64,000 nt of DNA, from NCBI RefSeq assembly GCF_002933875.1, contig NZ_BFAV01000019.1, forward strand, positions 58,293 to 122,292. Direction: 5' to 3'. This document shows, piece by piece, positions 19,666 through 28,163 of this stretch. This DNA is from Desulfocucumis palustris. Lineage in GTDB: Bacteria; Bacillota; Desulfotomaculia; Desulfotomaculales; Desulfocucumaceae. The stretch's first letter is position 1. Each line of letters opens with the position of its first letter. A model generated the notes under the pieces. The model did no database searches, was not told the origin of the DNA, and worked only from the letters and a program-made list of their open reading frames with translations. A program made the position numbers and the translations under genes.

Positions 19666-19730
19666 TTTTTTAACCTCTTATTTTTTCTCGAATAAAGTTG
19701 TCAATTTAACCGTATTAAGTTGTCAATTTA
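19666..19730. promoter_or_regulatory. Left-end repeat cluster (putative integrase/excisionase arm sites)
   Basis: The 15-mer TTTTTTAACCTCTTA at 19666-19680 is the exact reverse complement of 37578-37592 near the other end. Two tandem copies of (A/T)AAGTTGTCAATTTA lie at 19692-19708 and 19714-19730, 22 bp apart. The same core occurs in the right end and inside the element. Position and spacing suggest arm-type protein sites; this is inference. Confidence 0.5.
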
Positions 19731-19859
19731 TTTTACCATAAACATCCCTTCCAATTCAACAATACATTCTGGTAATTCAGATTAATTTTCAAAAGTGAAT
19801 TATTCACTCTTGAACCACATGTTGTTTTAAAACTAAAAGTGATAGTAACAAAATATGTG

Positions 19860-19927
19860 ATTATTAGATTACTAATATAATAGTAACTGAAATTTATGCA
19901 CAACTATTATATTTGTAATCTAATAAT
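19860..19927. repeat. Large inverted repeat near the left end of the element
   Basis: The 25-base arms 19860-19884 and 19903-19927 are reverse complements with one mismatch, around an 18-base loop. The stem is very AT-rich (core TTATTAGATTAC). There is no gene here. It could be an origin, a regulator site or an RNA hairpin. Confidence 0.6.
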
Positions 19928-20036
19928 GACGTGTCAATACATAAAATTAAATTAATTAAATAATGTGCTTGCAAGTATGGATTTAAGATGGTAATATATA
20001 AGCAACCAAATATCAAATTTATAGGAGGTAGTTTAC

Positions 20037-20438
20037 ATGACAAAAGGTATCTATGTTATCAAGGACACACTTGGAGGTTACGCATACGAATACTCTATAG
20101 GAATTATACCCAAAGATTTAGACGACAAATCTAAAGGAAAAGAATATTTCTACCATAGTTGCAAATGGGCTGACCGTGGAACATCAACAAAAGAAAGTGC
20201 TGAAAAAACGATTGAAAAACTACGTAGAATGAATGAATTGGCGGGATTTGAAGGTTTAGATTGGACTGTAATATATATACCTGATTGGAAGAAAGATTTA
20301 GGCAGTGATTTTTTAAAACTTCCCAAGGAAGAACAAAAAAAGCAGGGCGAATATTTTTTCCTAACAAGAGATATACCCAAAGGTAAAAAAACGATACATC
20401 AAAAATCCATAAAACAAATTTTAAAGAAGGTGATATAA
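20037..20438 (+). CDS. Hypothetical protein, 133 aa
   Basis: Not recognised. ATG follows a strong AGGAGGT. The protein is soluble and lysine-rich, beginning MTKGIYVIKDTLGGYAYEYSIGII, with a tryptophan/aromatic-rich middle (WADRG, LDWTVIYIPDW) and a basic C-terminus. It ends by overlapping the next start codon by one base, so the two are translationally coupled. As the leftmost genes of the element they may serve early or regulatory functions. Confidence 0.6.
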   Translation: MTKGIYVIKDTLGGYAYEYSIGIIPKDLDDKSKGKEYFYHSCKWADRGTSTKESAEKTIEKLRRMNELAGFEGLDWTVIYIPDWKKDLGSDFLKLPKEEQKKQGEYFFLTRDIPKGKKTIHQKSIKQILKKVI

Positions 20439-20686
20439 TGGGCCTTGTTGTCAATTTCCCTGGCTGTCACGATCAGACAGAGCCACAACAAAATGAAATT
20501 CCTATAGAAAAAGCAACACACTGGATATGCAAAGAAATCAATCAACATTGTGAAGGAAGTTTGACAGTAGGGAAAATATATGAAATCCGTTACGATGAAA
20601 TGAGAGATGAATTTTATATGCTTGATGATTGTGCAGCCAATACTGTTTGGTTTTTAGTAATTGAAGGTGATTTTGTTAGAATGTAG
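20438..20686 (+). CDS. Hypothetical protein, 82 aa
   Basis: Not recognised. It starts at an ATG overlapping the previous stop codon, with GAAGGTG upstream. It is acidic, with a compact alpha/beta-looking pattern: KATHWICKEINQHCEGSLTVGKIYEIRYDE, then DEFYMLDDCAANTVWFLVIEGDFVRM. The GKIYEIRYDE...YMLDD pattern resembles small SH3-like phage proteins, but I cannot name a family. A terminator follows. Confidence 0.55.
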   Translation: MGLVVNFPGCHDQTEPQQNEIPIEKATHWICKEINQHCEGSLTVGKIYEIRYDEMRDEFYMLDDCAANTVWFLVIEGDFVRM

Positions 20687-20689
20687 GGG

Positions 20690-20713
20690 TAGGCAATTAT
20701 TGCCTATCTTTTT
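20690..20713 (+). terminator. Terminator after the left two-gene operon
   Basis: TAGGCAA/TTGCCTA with a three-base loop, followed by TCTTTTTTG. Confidence 0.8.
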
Positions 20714-22017
20714 TGTTTGTAACTAGGTACTTGGTTTCAATCACCCAAGGGGCTAACTTTTAACCAAAACAAGATTTGGTGATGATATTCTAAATCTCTA
20801 CCAAAACGGAAATTTATCACGAATTTTTTGATTCAATAACTATTACTGATTATGAATAATATATATGAGTGACATATTTGCTAAAGTGATTACGACAGTA
20901 TTAAAATTATCATCAAACCATTGCAAATAAAGGATTCCTATAGATATAAAAAAATTTTCTATATTATGAAACTAATAGTAGATTACCAATAAATCTTACC
21001 ATTAAATATTACCATCAAAAGTACCCAAAAGTAAGTTTTTTGAAAATTTAACATACTTAAACCATTGTATTTATTATCTTTTCTGTGGGTGGGTTAAATC
21101 ACCCTATATAGGTATATAATTATTTTTTCTATTTATGAATACGATAGTAGTATGTCGTAAAATTATAGTTATAAAATTTAGTCAAAAATGGCCAAATTGT
21201 CCAAGTGCCTATTCCGCAAACCATTAATATTATTGGGTTTTGTGAGGTTATTTTCAGCGGAGTATATAGGTATATAAACAAAAAAGTAGTTAATTGCAAC
21301 ATAAGGGTATTCAGAAACTAAATAATATTAACGGCTTTGAGTGGCGACTATCTTTCTTGTATATGGAATAAATTCACTAATAATAAGTAACGATAGTTGT
21401 GCATGATAAAATTGTCATATAAAAAGTGCTGGACGAAGCAGTCAAACCCTAAACCCCTTGAAAATAAAGAGATTTTTTAAGTGCGAGAAATTTTGTATTA
21501 TAAATGAATATAGAAATAAAAAAATGTTAACGGTTTAGAAAATTGCCATAATTGTAAATCAACTCTGTATTACTTCTATTTTCTTCATATTTCAAAATAA
21601 AAACAAAAAGATAATGCTCTTTAAGGGGATATGGTTACTACTAGGGAGAAATAAAAATGTGACGTTTTAGAAACAACCTTCTAACCCTTACATATCAATA
21701 GGTTGCGGACACGAGCAAGAGATAGTAGTGTGGTATATAGAGAAAAACTTTACCATTTAGAATGGTATTTATCAGTATGGAATAAATAAAAATTGTTTGA
21801 AATAGAATATTCATAAAAATACTTATTTTAACTATGTTTATTAAATGTTTATATTTTTCTTAACTTATGATATAGATAGGAATTTTTATGTGGACAGCAG
21901 TATGGAATTAGAGTTAGTCGAAAACAGAAAATCTTGCAAATGCATAAAAAATACGGTTTTACAAAGGCAAGTTTCATTTTCTTGTATATGAATATAATAC
22001 ACCACTAACACCAAAGG

Positions 22018-22060
22018 CCACATTAAGTACATTCCGTTGAGTGTATTTAATGTGACTTTT
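22018..22060 (+). terminator. Hairpin closing the non-coding region
   Basis: CACATTAA(G)TACA pairs with TGTATTTAATGTG, followed by ACTTTTGCTTTTT. It could end a transcript from the preceding 1.5 kb. Confidence 0.55.
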
Positions 22061-22100
22061 GCTTTTTAGGCAAATGTTGCAAATCTATACATAGGACTAG

Positions 22101-22136
22101 AGAGGGCTGCCCCTCTCTTTTATATTTTTTTATTAA
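22101..22136 (+). terminator. Second terminator upstream of the virion operon
   Basis: AGAGAGG/CCTCTCT around a short loop, followed by TTTATATTTTTTTATT. Confidence 0.75.
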
Positions 22137-22216
22137 AATTTTTGAATTTACTTTACTGTAAAATCAAGCACTTAATAAACATTATTATTAAAATTTTAAA
22201 AAAGAGGTTATAAGTA

Positions 22217-22399
22217 ATGAGCGAATACGAAAAACATTTTTATTTTAACTTGCGGAGAAACAAAAAAATACGTCTAAAGCAAATTGCAAATCATCTAAAT
22301 TGTAGTATATCATTACTATCCAGATATGAACGAGAAGATATTTGCATGGATGAACGAAAGATAATTGGCTACAAAAATTTCATACTAAATTTTAACTAA
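22217..22399 (+). CDS. Small HTH (XRE-like) protein, 60 aa
   Basis: The segment LRRNKKIRLKQIANHLNCSISLLSRYEREDICMDERK reads as a minimal Cro/C1-type helix-turn-helix (IRLKQIANHLNCSISLLSRYE). The protein ends soon after. ATG follows AAAGAGG. It is the only helix-turn-helix protein I see in the element, so it could be its regulator, but it is too short to hold an oligomerisation domain of a typical repressor. Confidence 0.65.
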   Translation: MSEYEKHFYFNLRRNKKIRLKQIANHLNCSISLLSRYEREDICMDERKIIGYKNFILNFN

Positions 22400-22429
22400 A
22401 TAAAATCCATAGTATTGGAGGTGGTGATA

Positions 22430-22639
22430 ATGGATTTTTCGCAAGAATTAATTAAAGTGGCAGTATCAAATGGTGTCTTTTGCTTGCTCTTTGTTTGGCT
22501 TATGATAAATGAACGCCGGGACAGTAAATCAAGAGAAGATAAATTAGTCCAGCAATTAGAAAATAATACAGAAGCAGTCAAGAGTTTAAGGGATCTGATT
22601 CTGTTTAACATAAAATCAAATTCTAAGGAGGGAGAATAA
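22430..22639 (+). CDS. UviB/BhlA-like holin-type membrane peptide
   Basis: Sixty-nine residues: an N-terminal amphipathic start MDFSQELIKVAVSNG, a membrane helix VFCLLFVWLMI, then a highly charged coiled tail with RREDKLVQQLENNTEAVKSL. This is the layout of the BhlA/UviB family, seen in phages and bacteriocin regions and thought to act as holin-like peptides. ATG 22430 has GGAGGTGG upstream. The following scaffold gene begins 3 bp after its stop. Confidence 0.75.
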   Translation: MDFSQELIKVAVSNGVFCLLFVWLMINERRDSKSREDKLVQQLENNTEAVKSLRDLILFNIKSNSKEGE

Positions 22640-22642
22640 CTA

Positions 22643-23059
22643 ATGGAGTTTACCGCTGAACAACAAGCACATATTGACCAAATACTAGCAGATACTAAGG
22701 CAAAATGGATTAAGGATGAATTGGAACCAATTCAGGCGCAAGTAGAGCAATATAAACCCAAGGAAAAATCTGACACTGAAAAGGCATTAGAGCAGAAGGA
22801 ACAAGAATTATGGAATAAGGAAAAATCCCTAATTCTAAAGGAGCACAATCTGCATGAATTTGCAGATTTTTTTAATGCCAATGACACTGAACAATTGAAT
22901 AAGGACATTGAAAAACTTAATAAGGTTTTAGATGCTAAAAAACTTAATAGTTCTTATATCCCTGACAGTCACAAGCAAACTGATGCTTATACTCAAGCAG
23001 AAAAGAACAAAGACACTATTGGCATGATTGATACTAAACTATCTAAAATTTTTAAATAA
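22643..23059 (+). CDS. Phage scaffolding protein (DUF4355-like)
   Basis: A highly charged, almost wholly helical 138-residue protein: EQQAHIDQILADTKAKW, then an EKALEQKEQELWNKEKSLILKE coiled coil, and a short basic C-terminus TIGMIDTKLSKIFK. Scaffolds of tailed phages have this composition and lie directly before the major capsid gene, as here (21-bp gap). ATG follows AAGGAGGG. The call rests on composition and position more than on motif. Confidence 0.72.
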   Translation: MEFTAEQQAHIDQILADTKAKWIKDELEPIQAQVEQYKPKEKSDTEKALEQKEQELWNKEKSLILKEHNLHEFADFFNANDTEQLNKDIEKLNKVLDAKKLNSSYIPDSHKQTDAYTQAEKNKDTIGMIDTKLSKIFK

Positions 23060-23080
23060 ATTAAAGGAGGATGATTATTT

Positions 23081-23968
23081 ATGATTAAAACTACTACTTT
23101 TACTACTAATGAAAACATTAATCTGGCAAAGGAAATCAGTTTGGTGGCTCCAATGGATTGCCCATTTAGCACTCTTCTACTTGGTAGCGGGAAAAGTGAG
23201 AATACTACTTCAAAAATCACAAGTTGGAGGGAAAAATCCCTTGACACCACTGAGGATATTTCCCAGGTAGAAGGAAGCGAAACCACTGTATTCCAGGCCA
23301 GTGAAAGAGCAGAGAAATCTAACATTTGTGAGATATTCAAGAAAGCGGTAAGCGTTTCTGGAACTGCTTCTGCTTCAGGTATTACAGGTATTAGCAATCT
23401 CTTTTCAGAGGAAATTAATGACCGCCTTATTGAAATGAAGGTAAATATTGAAAAGAAGTTAATTTCTGGTACAAAAAATGATGGTTCACTTACTCCCTTT
23501 GTAAGAAAAATGGATGGTATTTTAGCATTTGCTTTAGAAGACCAATCTATAACCAATGCAACTACTGGGACTCTTGCTGAAACAGATGTAAAAAATACTG
23601 TAAAAACTCTATGGACTGCGGGAATGTCAACAGGCCAATATATCGCAATGGTTAATGCTGACCTAAAGGAAAAAATTGATGCTTTATATGATGGTAAATA
23701 TTCCTATATTGCTCAGGAATCACTATTTGGTCTAGTGGTTTCTAGCATTGCCACAAACTATGGAACCATTAAACTTGTGCTTAATAGACACTGCCCGAGT
23801 GACAAAATGGTTGTATTTGATCCTAACTATCTTAAAATTGCTTATCTCCGTCAACCAGTATTTGAACCACTGGCAAAAACAGGTGATAGTATTTCTGGTC
23901 ATGTAGTCACTGAACTTACCCTAAAAGTATTAAATCAGAAGGCCATTGCCGTTTTAACTTATGCCTAA
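23081..23968 (+). CDS. Major capsid protein, SU10/DUF5309-like
   Basis: A 295-residue HK97-fold shell subunit of the SU10 major-capsid family. Family hallmarks are the N-terminal LAKEISLVAPMDCPFSTLLLG, the TSWREKSLDTTE strand, the AEKSNICEIFKKAVSVSGTA segment, a central EKKLISGTKNDG turn, and the C-terminal DKMVVFDPNYLKIAYLRQP followed by KVLNQKAIAVL. Length and order (scaffold then capsid) are normal. No separate protease is seen. ATG has AAAGGAGG upstream. Confidence 0.85.
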   Translation: MIKTTTFTTNENINLAKEISLVAPMDCPFSTLLLGSGKSENTTSKITSWREKSLDTTEDISQVEGSETTVFQASERAEKSNICEIFKKAVSVSGTASASGITGISNLFSEEINDRLIEMKVNIEKKLISGTKNDGSLTPFVRKMDGILAFALEDQSITNATTGTLAETDVKNTVKTLWTAGMSTGQYIAMVNADLKEKIDALYDGKYSYIAQESLFGLVVSSIATNYGTIKLVLNRHCPSDKMVVFDPNYLKIAYLRQPVFEPLAKTGDSISGHVVTELTLKVLNQKAIAVLTYA

Positions 23969-24055
23969 TTGGTCAAAGTTAGTCAATGTTAGGGCAGGGG
24001 AATTATCTCTTGTCCTAACCCCTAAATAAATTAAATTGAAAGGTAGGTGATTAAT

Positions 24056-24187
24056 ATGTTAGAAAAATTACTTGAACTTCAGCAACAACTAATAGAATAT
24101 GACAAATTAGTTAGGCAAGAAATAGCAAATATAAAATTAAACTTAGATGAAATGAGTAAACTATATAACCAAATTACTAATAAATAA
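24056..24187 (+). CDS. Small coiled-coil protein, 43 aa
   Basis: ATG 24056 follows GAAAGGTAGGTG. The peptide starts MLEKLLELQQQLIEYDKL and is one amphipathic helix with heptad Leu/Ile spacing. It resembles in style the peptides at 24208 and 27526. Function unknown; possibly a small virion or regulatory adaptor. Confidence 0.5.
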   Translation: MLEKLLELQQQLIEYDKLVRQEIANIKLNLDEMSKLYNQITNK

Positions 24188-24207
24188 TAATTGAAAGGGG
24201 TTGAATA

Positions 24208-24330
24208 ATGCTTGTAGTCGAAAGTGGTATTAACGGATACCACCTTGAAATGCACCAAAAAACCATTGAAAAACTAAAAAACAATTTAATACAAGATATT
24301 TTTTCAATTTATAAAATAGCATATCAATAG
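24208..24330 (+). CDS. Small protein, 40 aa
   Basis: ATG 24208 with GAAAGGGG upstream. It begins MLVVESGINGYHLEMHQKT and continues as a basic helix. Not recognised. The good ribosome site and dense packing with its neighbours support it. Confidence 0.45.
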   Translation: MLVVESGINGYHLEMHQKTIEKLKNNLIQDIFSIYKIAYQ

Positions 24331-24348
24331 ACAGCAACATATGCAAAA

Positions 24349-25179
24349 GTGAAATTAAATATAAAGGAGAAATTTCCTGAATGGGTACATGATACTAAAT
24401 ACTATGATTTAATTTTGAGCAATGATTTAGATTCATTTTTTAGTTGTCAGTTGTTAGAGATGGTCAAGGGATGGAAACCTAATTATTTCAACTATAACTT
24501 TTCTGCAATGGGTTTAACCGAATTTGCAGATGGCAATGAAAATATAGGCGTTGACTTTTCCCTTTGCAATAGCAAATGTTTTGATAATCACGTGGTTATG
24601 ATGAATAGCAATGATGATTACAATTATCAATCAGCCAATTTCAATATCATAGATGAAATCAGCCGAGAAAATTATTTCAGCAAATATTGTGGCAGCACAT
24701 TATTAACAATATGGTCACTATATGATGTTCCACTTCCTGCCACAGAAGAAGCAAAAATGATTTTATTGTGTATAGATTCAACATTCAAAGGATTTTACAG
24801 TGGTTATCCATTGCCTAAAAAAGCAAATAGAAAATATTTAGTTGATTATATGGATTTTCCAGAATTATACGAGTGCCTACAAAGACATAAGCAATATGAA
24901 TTTTCAAACCTAATTAGCAAATATAATCTTGCCGGAAAGATTAGTTTAAAAAAAGGATTCCTACATACGGATATTGATTTAGAAGCGTTAAGGAAGGTTT
25001 TTAATCTTCCTTTTTTGTTGCCCGAAAATAAATTTTACAAGAAGGAAGAATACGAAAATAATGCTATGAGTTTACCTAAAGGAAATTATTCCTGGAGTAA
25101 AGATGATATATCAGAGGAAATGTATAGTGTTGCACTAACAAGAAGAGATTATTTAAATTATTCAATTAGAATTGATTAG
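24349..25179 (+). CDS. Hypothetical protein, 276 aa, possible DHH-like phosphoesterase
   Basis: Not firmly recognised. The N-terminal YYDLILSNDLDSFFSCQLLEMV, followed by ENIGVDFSLCNSKCFDNHVVMM, resembles the first two aspartate motifs of the DHH/RecJ-like fold (S/N-D-x-D and V-D), but the DHH triplet itself is not present. The start is GTG 24349, with only a weak ribosome site. It sits between capsid and helicase genes, so a nucleic-acid or nucleotide function is plausible. Fold assignment is speculative. Confidence 0.5.
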   Translation: MKLNIKEKFPEWVHDTKYYDLILSNDLDSFFSCQLLEMVKGWKPNYFNYNFSAMGLTEFADGNENIGVDFSLCNSKCFDNHVVMMNSNDDYNYQSANFNIIDEISRENYFSKYCGSTLLTIWSLYDVPLPATEEAKMILLCIDSTFKGFYSGYPLPKKANRKYLVDYMDFPELYECLQRHKQYEFSNLISKYNLAGKISLKKGFLHTDIDLEALRKVFNLPFLLPENKFYKKEEYENNAMSLPKGNYSWSKDDISEEMYSVALTRRDYLNYSIRID

Positions 25180-25287
25180 TTTAACCAGAGGGCACATGTC
25201 GTGAGACAGCAGTAAGTCCCTCTTTACATTTTTAAAATATAATGTTATTATAGACATAACTTTGATAATTTAGGAGGATGATTAATT

Positions 25288-25488
25288 ATGCAAGAAAATA
25301 TTAAAAGAAATCCATATTACATTTATAATCTTTTACAATGTAACTGGCTACTCCAACAAGGATGCTTGCCTGAAGAAGCAGGTAAAGGTATGAAAGGTGA
25401 TTTATACTTAAAGTTTCCGAGAACGCCTGAAATTGAAGAAAAAATGAGCATATTTAAGCAGGGTAAAGCGATTATAAATAAGGATTAA
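25288..25488 (+). CDS. Hypothetical protein, 66 aa
   Basis: ATG with GGAGGATG upstream. It starts MQENIKRNPYYIYNLLQCNWLLQQG and contains GKGMKGDLYLKF. No family recognised. It lies 24 bp before the helicase gene and is probably co-transcribed with it. Confidence 0.5.
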   Translation: MQENIKRNPYYIYNLLQCNWLLQQGCLPEEAGKGMKGDLYLKFPRTPEIEEKMSIFKQGKAIINKD

Positions 25489-25512
25489 TTGATAGGGGGA
25501 AAATGATAACTA

Positions 25513-27132
25513 ATGACAGATACTGGTAAAAGATTAAATCTTAAATGGGTGGCTGAAACAATAGGTGATGAATATAAGAATTGGAGAAAAGGTGATATTG
25601 TCCTTCTGAATGCCCAAACAGGCACAGGCAAAACTTGGTTCATAGAAAATGTATTACTTGACTACATTGAGGATTATAAAAATGTATTACTTGTTTCTAA
25701 TAGGACAAATTTAAAGAGACAAATTAAAAAAGATTTATTGGAAAAATACAACTTAGAAATTCCTGAATCATTGGAAGAATTGGATAAAATAACAAAAATA
25801 TATAATGTAGTAATTACAAGTTATCATGCCATTCAGGATTCAGAATTAGATAAAGATTATAATGTTGCTGAATTTAAAGGTGATTTAAACTTTTATGATT
25901 ATATTGTCCTTGATGAAGCACATTATATTCTTTCAGATGGAAGTTTTAATAATAAAACTCGCATAGTCCTTGATGAATTAATTAGGGATTATCACAGACA
26001 AACCATAAAAATATTCATTTCTGCTACAATGGATGAAATTAAAAAACCAATTTATAATTATGTAGATAAAATAATTGGCAAGAAACCGAAAATACATAAT
26101 TATACAACTGGAATTGATTATAGTTATGTTAATACTAATTACTTCAGAGATTTAGACAGTATCATTGCAACCATTAAAAACGATACCACAAATGATAAGT
26201 GGTTAGTATTCGTTAGTAAAATAGATGATGCAAAAGAAATTGAAAAAGAATTAGGTCAAGATAAATGTACTATTATTAAATCAGGAACAAAAAGCGAAGA
26301 ATTAACTTCTATAATTAACAATAGTAAATTTGAAAGCAAAGTATTAATTGCCACAAAAACGCTTGATAATGGAATCAATATCAAAGACGACCAACTCAAA
26401 AATATTGTAATTATGGCATGGGATAAAATAACTTTTGTGCAGATGTTGGGCAGAAAAAGAATTGAGATAGAAAACGCTCAACAAATTAATTTATATATAA
26501 TGACTAGATATAAAAAGAGTTTTTCACAGAAAATAATTAATTACAACAAAAAATTAGATGAAGTTGAATTGTATAAAAATAATGAAAATGAGTTTAATAG
26601 AAAATACGACAATGATTTATGGAAAATAGGCAAAAATTTAAACGAATTATTTTATAGAAGTCAGAAAAATGGAAACTGGAAGTTAAATAAAGGTGGATAT
26701 TATAGATTAATTAAGGACATAAAATTTGCTGCTTATATGGTTAATAAATTTGAAGAAGAAGGCGAATTTGCTTTTATTACTGAACAATTGTCTTGGTTGG
26801 AATTAGGGTATACTTTTGATGAAATGAATTTGATAGAAGATGTTGTGCTTAATGAAGACGTTATGAAATTGGAGGATTATTTGGAAAGTATAATTGGCAA
26901 AAAATTGTTCGGTGATGAGCAGCAAAAACTATCAGATTTAATTATTGGAGAACTTATAACTGTAAAAAATAAAATAGATTATCGAACCAAAAAAATAAAA
27001 CCTTCAACATTAGAAAGTATATTACGAGAACAATTAAGTTTACCATACGCAGTATCCAAAAGCACACCAGAAACAAAGGGAGAAATGAGAAATAAAAAAT
27101 ATATAATTATTACAAAAATAGTTGATTTGTAG
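25513..27132 (+). CDS. SF2 DEAD-like helicase (phage type)
   Basis: A 539-residue ATP-dependent nucleic-acid translocase. Motif I is NAQTGTGKTWF (about 33-43), motif Ia LLVSNRTNLKRQI, motif II VLDEAHY (about 134-140), motif III ISATMDE, and the second RecA domain has LIATKTLDNGINI and QMLGRKRIE (motif VI, arginine fingers). A charged C-terminal region of about 180 residues has no recognised domain. It may replicate, unwind or remodel the element's DNA. Its position between capsid and terminase genes is unusual. Confidence 0.85.
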   Translation: MTDTGKRLNLKWVAETIGDEYKNWRKGDIVLLNAQTGTGKTWFIENVLLDYIEDYKNVLLVSNRTNLKRQIKKDLLEKYNLEIPESLEELDKITKIYNVVITSYHAIQDSELDKDYNVAEFKGDLNFYDYIVLDEAHYILSDGSFNNKTRIVLDELIRDYHRQTIKIFISATMDEIKKPIYNYVDKIIGKKPKIHNYTTGIDYSYVNTNYFRDLDSIIATIKNDTTNDKWLVFVSKIDDAKEIEKELGQDKCTIIKSGTKSEELTSIINNSKFESKVLIATKTLDNGINIKDDQLKNIVIMAWDKITFVQMLGRKRIEIENAQQINLYIMTRYKKSFSQKIINYNKKLDEVELYKNNENEFNRKYDNDLWKIGKNLNELFYRSQKNGNWKLNKGGYYRLIKDIKFAAYMVNKFEEEGEFAFITEQLSWLELGYTFDEMNLIEDVVLNEDVMKLEDYLESIIGKKLFGDEQQKLSDLIIGELITVKNKIDYRTKKIKPSTLESILREQLSLPYAVSKSTPETKGEMRNKKYIIITKIVDL

Positions 27133-27525
27133 TTATTAATCTTATTTTGCGTTGGTTTTACTATAAAATTATATTATATTAATTATTTAGTAAAAGTGAC
27201 GCAATGTATAAAATTATAAAGTAAAAATATTTTCATTTCAGGATTTATTTTATATTTTACCTTTTTGATTGGGGGATGGGGCTTGCCCCATAGACCAATA
27301 GAAATAAAATTAAAATAAACGTGGTAAATGAAAATTCAAAGGTTTCTACTCTTACAATTAAAAAACAAAAATAAAAAATATTGAATGACCGCTCCGCAGA
27401 GCGGGCATAAATAAAAAATATTAAATTTGCTTGGTGAAGGCGTCCTGAAAGACGCCTGAACTTAGCAAATTTTATTTTTTATCCTGTGTCACAGACAACA
27501 AATAAAAATGAAAGGAGCAAGAAAA
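27133..27525. other. Non-coding gap with hairpins
   Basis: No gene is seen. It contains CCGCTC/GAGCGG near 27389-27404. A strong two-part hairpin follows at about 27423-27480: outer AAATTTGCT/AGCAAATTT, inner AGGCGTC/GACGCCT, then a T-rich tract. The latter probably terminates the helicase transcript. Confidence 0.6.
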
Positions 27526-27675
27526 ATGAAAGAAAAACTAATTGAAATAATGGATTTAATTGCAAAATACAATGAAGAAGTAATAGTACGCTTTAAACAT
27601 ATAGAGGAATTAATTGATAAAAATATATTATACATTCAGGATGCAAAAGCGATTATTAACGATTCTTTGAAATAA
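27526..27675 (+). CDS. Small helical protein, 49 aa
   Basis: ATG 27526 follows AAAGGAGCAAG. The peptide starts MKEKLIEIMDLIAKYNEEVI and is a continuous charged amphipathic helix. Not recognised. A hairpin at 27698-27726 follows. Confidence 0.5.
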   Translation: MKEKLIEIMDLIAKYNEEVIVRFKHIEELIDKNILYIQDAKAIINDSLK

Positions 27676-27697
27676 TTATCTATAAAATAAATCATTA

Positions 27698-27730
27698 AAG
27701 GGGTAGGGCTTATTGTCCTGCCCCTTATAT
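27698..27730 (+). terminator. Hairpin upstream of the terminase genes
   Basis: AAGGGGTAGGG pairs with CCTGCCCCTT; the tail is AT-rich. Weak terminator. Confidence 0.5.
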
Positions 27731-27751
27731 ATTTGATTGGAGGTAGCAATA

Positions 27752-28153
27752 ATGGGATTTAAATATAGGAACGATTTAGAATACGCATTAAGCCAAGTAA
27801 ATGATAGACAAAGAAAATATTTTAGATGGAAATTTAATATTCCTTTCGGTGGCAGACCAATGAATCAAAATACCATCGAAGAAATCTGTAAATATTTAGG
27901 CGTAAAAAATCCTCAATATTTTGCAGATTGGGAAAAAACAGATGAATATTTAAATTTAGTTAATATTTATCTTAATACAAAAACTGCTAATGATTTACTT
28001 GATATATATACTGCCATTTCCGAGAAGGCCAAACAGGGCAATGATAAAGCAATTGATACCCTTTTAAAATTGCAGAAAGAAATCCAGGCCAATATTCGTC
28101 AGGCCAAAAGAAAAGAAAAAGAAGTTGCCGATGATGATGGATTGGAATTGTAG
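27752..28153 (+). CDS. Putative small terminase subunit
   Basis: A 133-residue helical protein directly before the large terminase. An N-terminal region with a helix-turn-helix-like NTIEEICKYLGVKNPQYFADWEKT would recognise packaging DNA. A long helix (YTAISEKAKQGNDKAIDTLLKLQKEIQANIRQ) is typical of oligomerising TerS proteins. ATG 27752 has GGAGGTAG upstream. The identification leans on context. Confidence 0.68.
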   Translation: MGFKYRNDLEYALSQVNDRQRKYFRWKFNIPFGGRPMNQNTIEEICKYLGVKNPQYFADWEKTDEYLNLVNIYLNTKTANDLLDIYTAISEKAKQGNDKAIDTLLKLQKEIQANIRQAKRKEKEVADDDGLEL

Positions 28154-28163
28154 GTGATCGGCA

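Larger units (their letters stand above)
20714..22216. other. 1.5-kb non-coding region of the element
   Basis: No open frame of convincing length on either strand. Structure seen: the hairpin GGGTGGGTTAAATCACCC near 21088; the direct repeat TATATAGGTATATA at 21105-21118 and 21263-21276; TTTCTTGTATATG near 21353 and again near 21979; GTATGGAAT near 21777 and 21902. Two hairpins close the region. The size and position inside a virion-gene element suit a large structured RNA or a replication/control region. No family could be assigned by eye. Confidence 0.45.

Noticed and set aside
21481..22216. Group II intron starting at GTGCGAG
   Set aside because: The GUGYG-like start near 21481 is not followed by a recognisable domain V hairpin or an intron-encoded reverse transcriptase.
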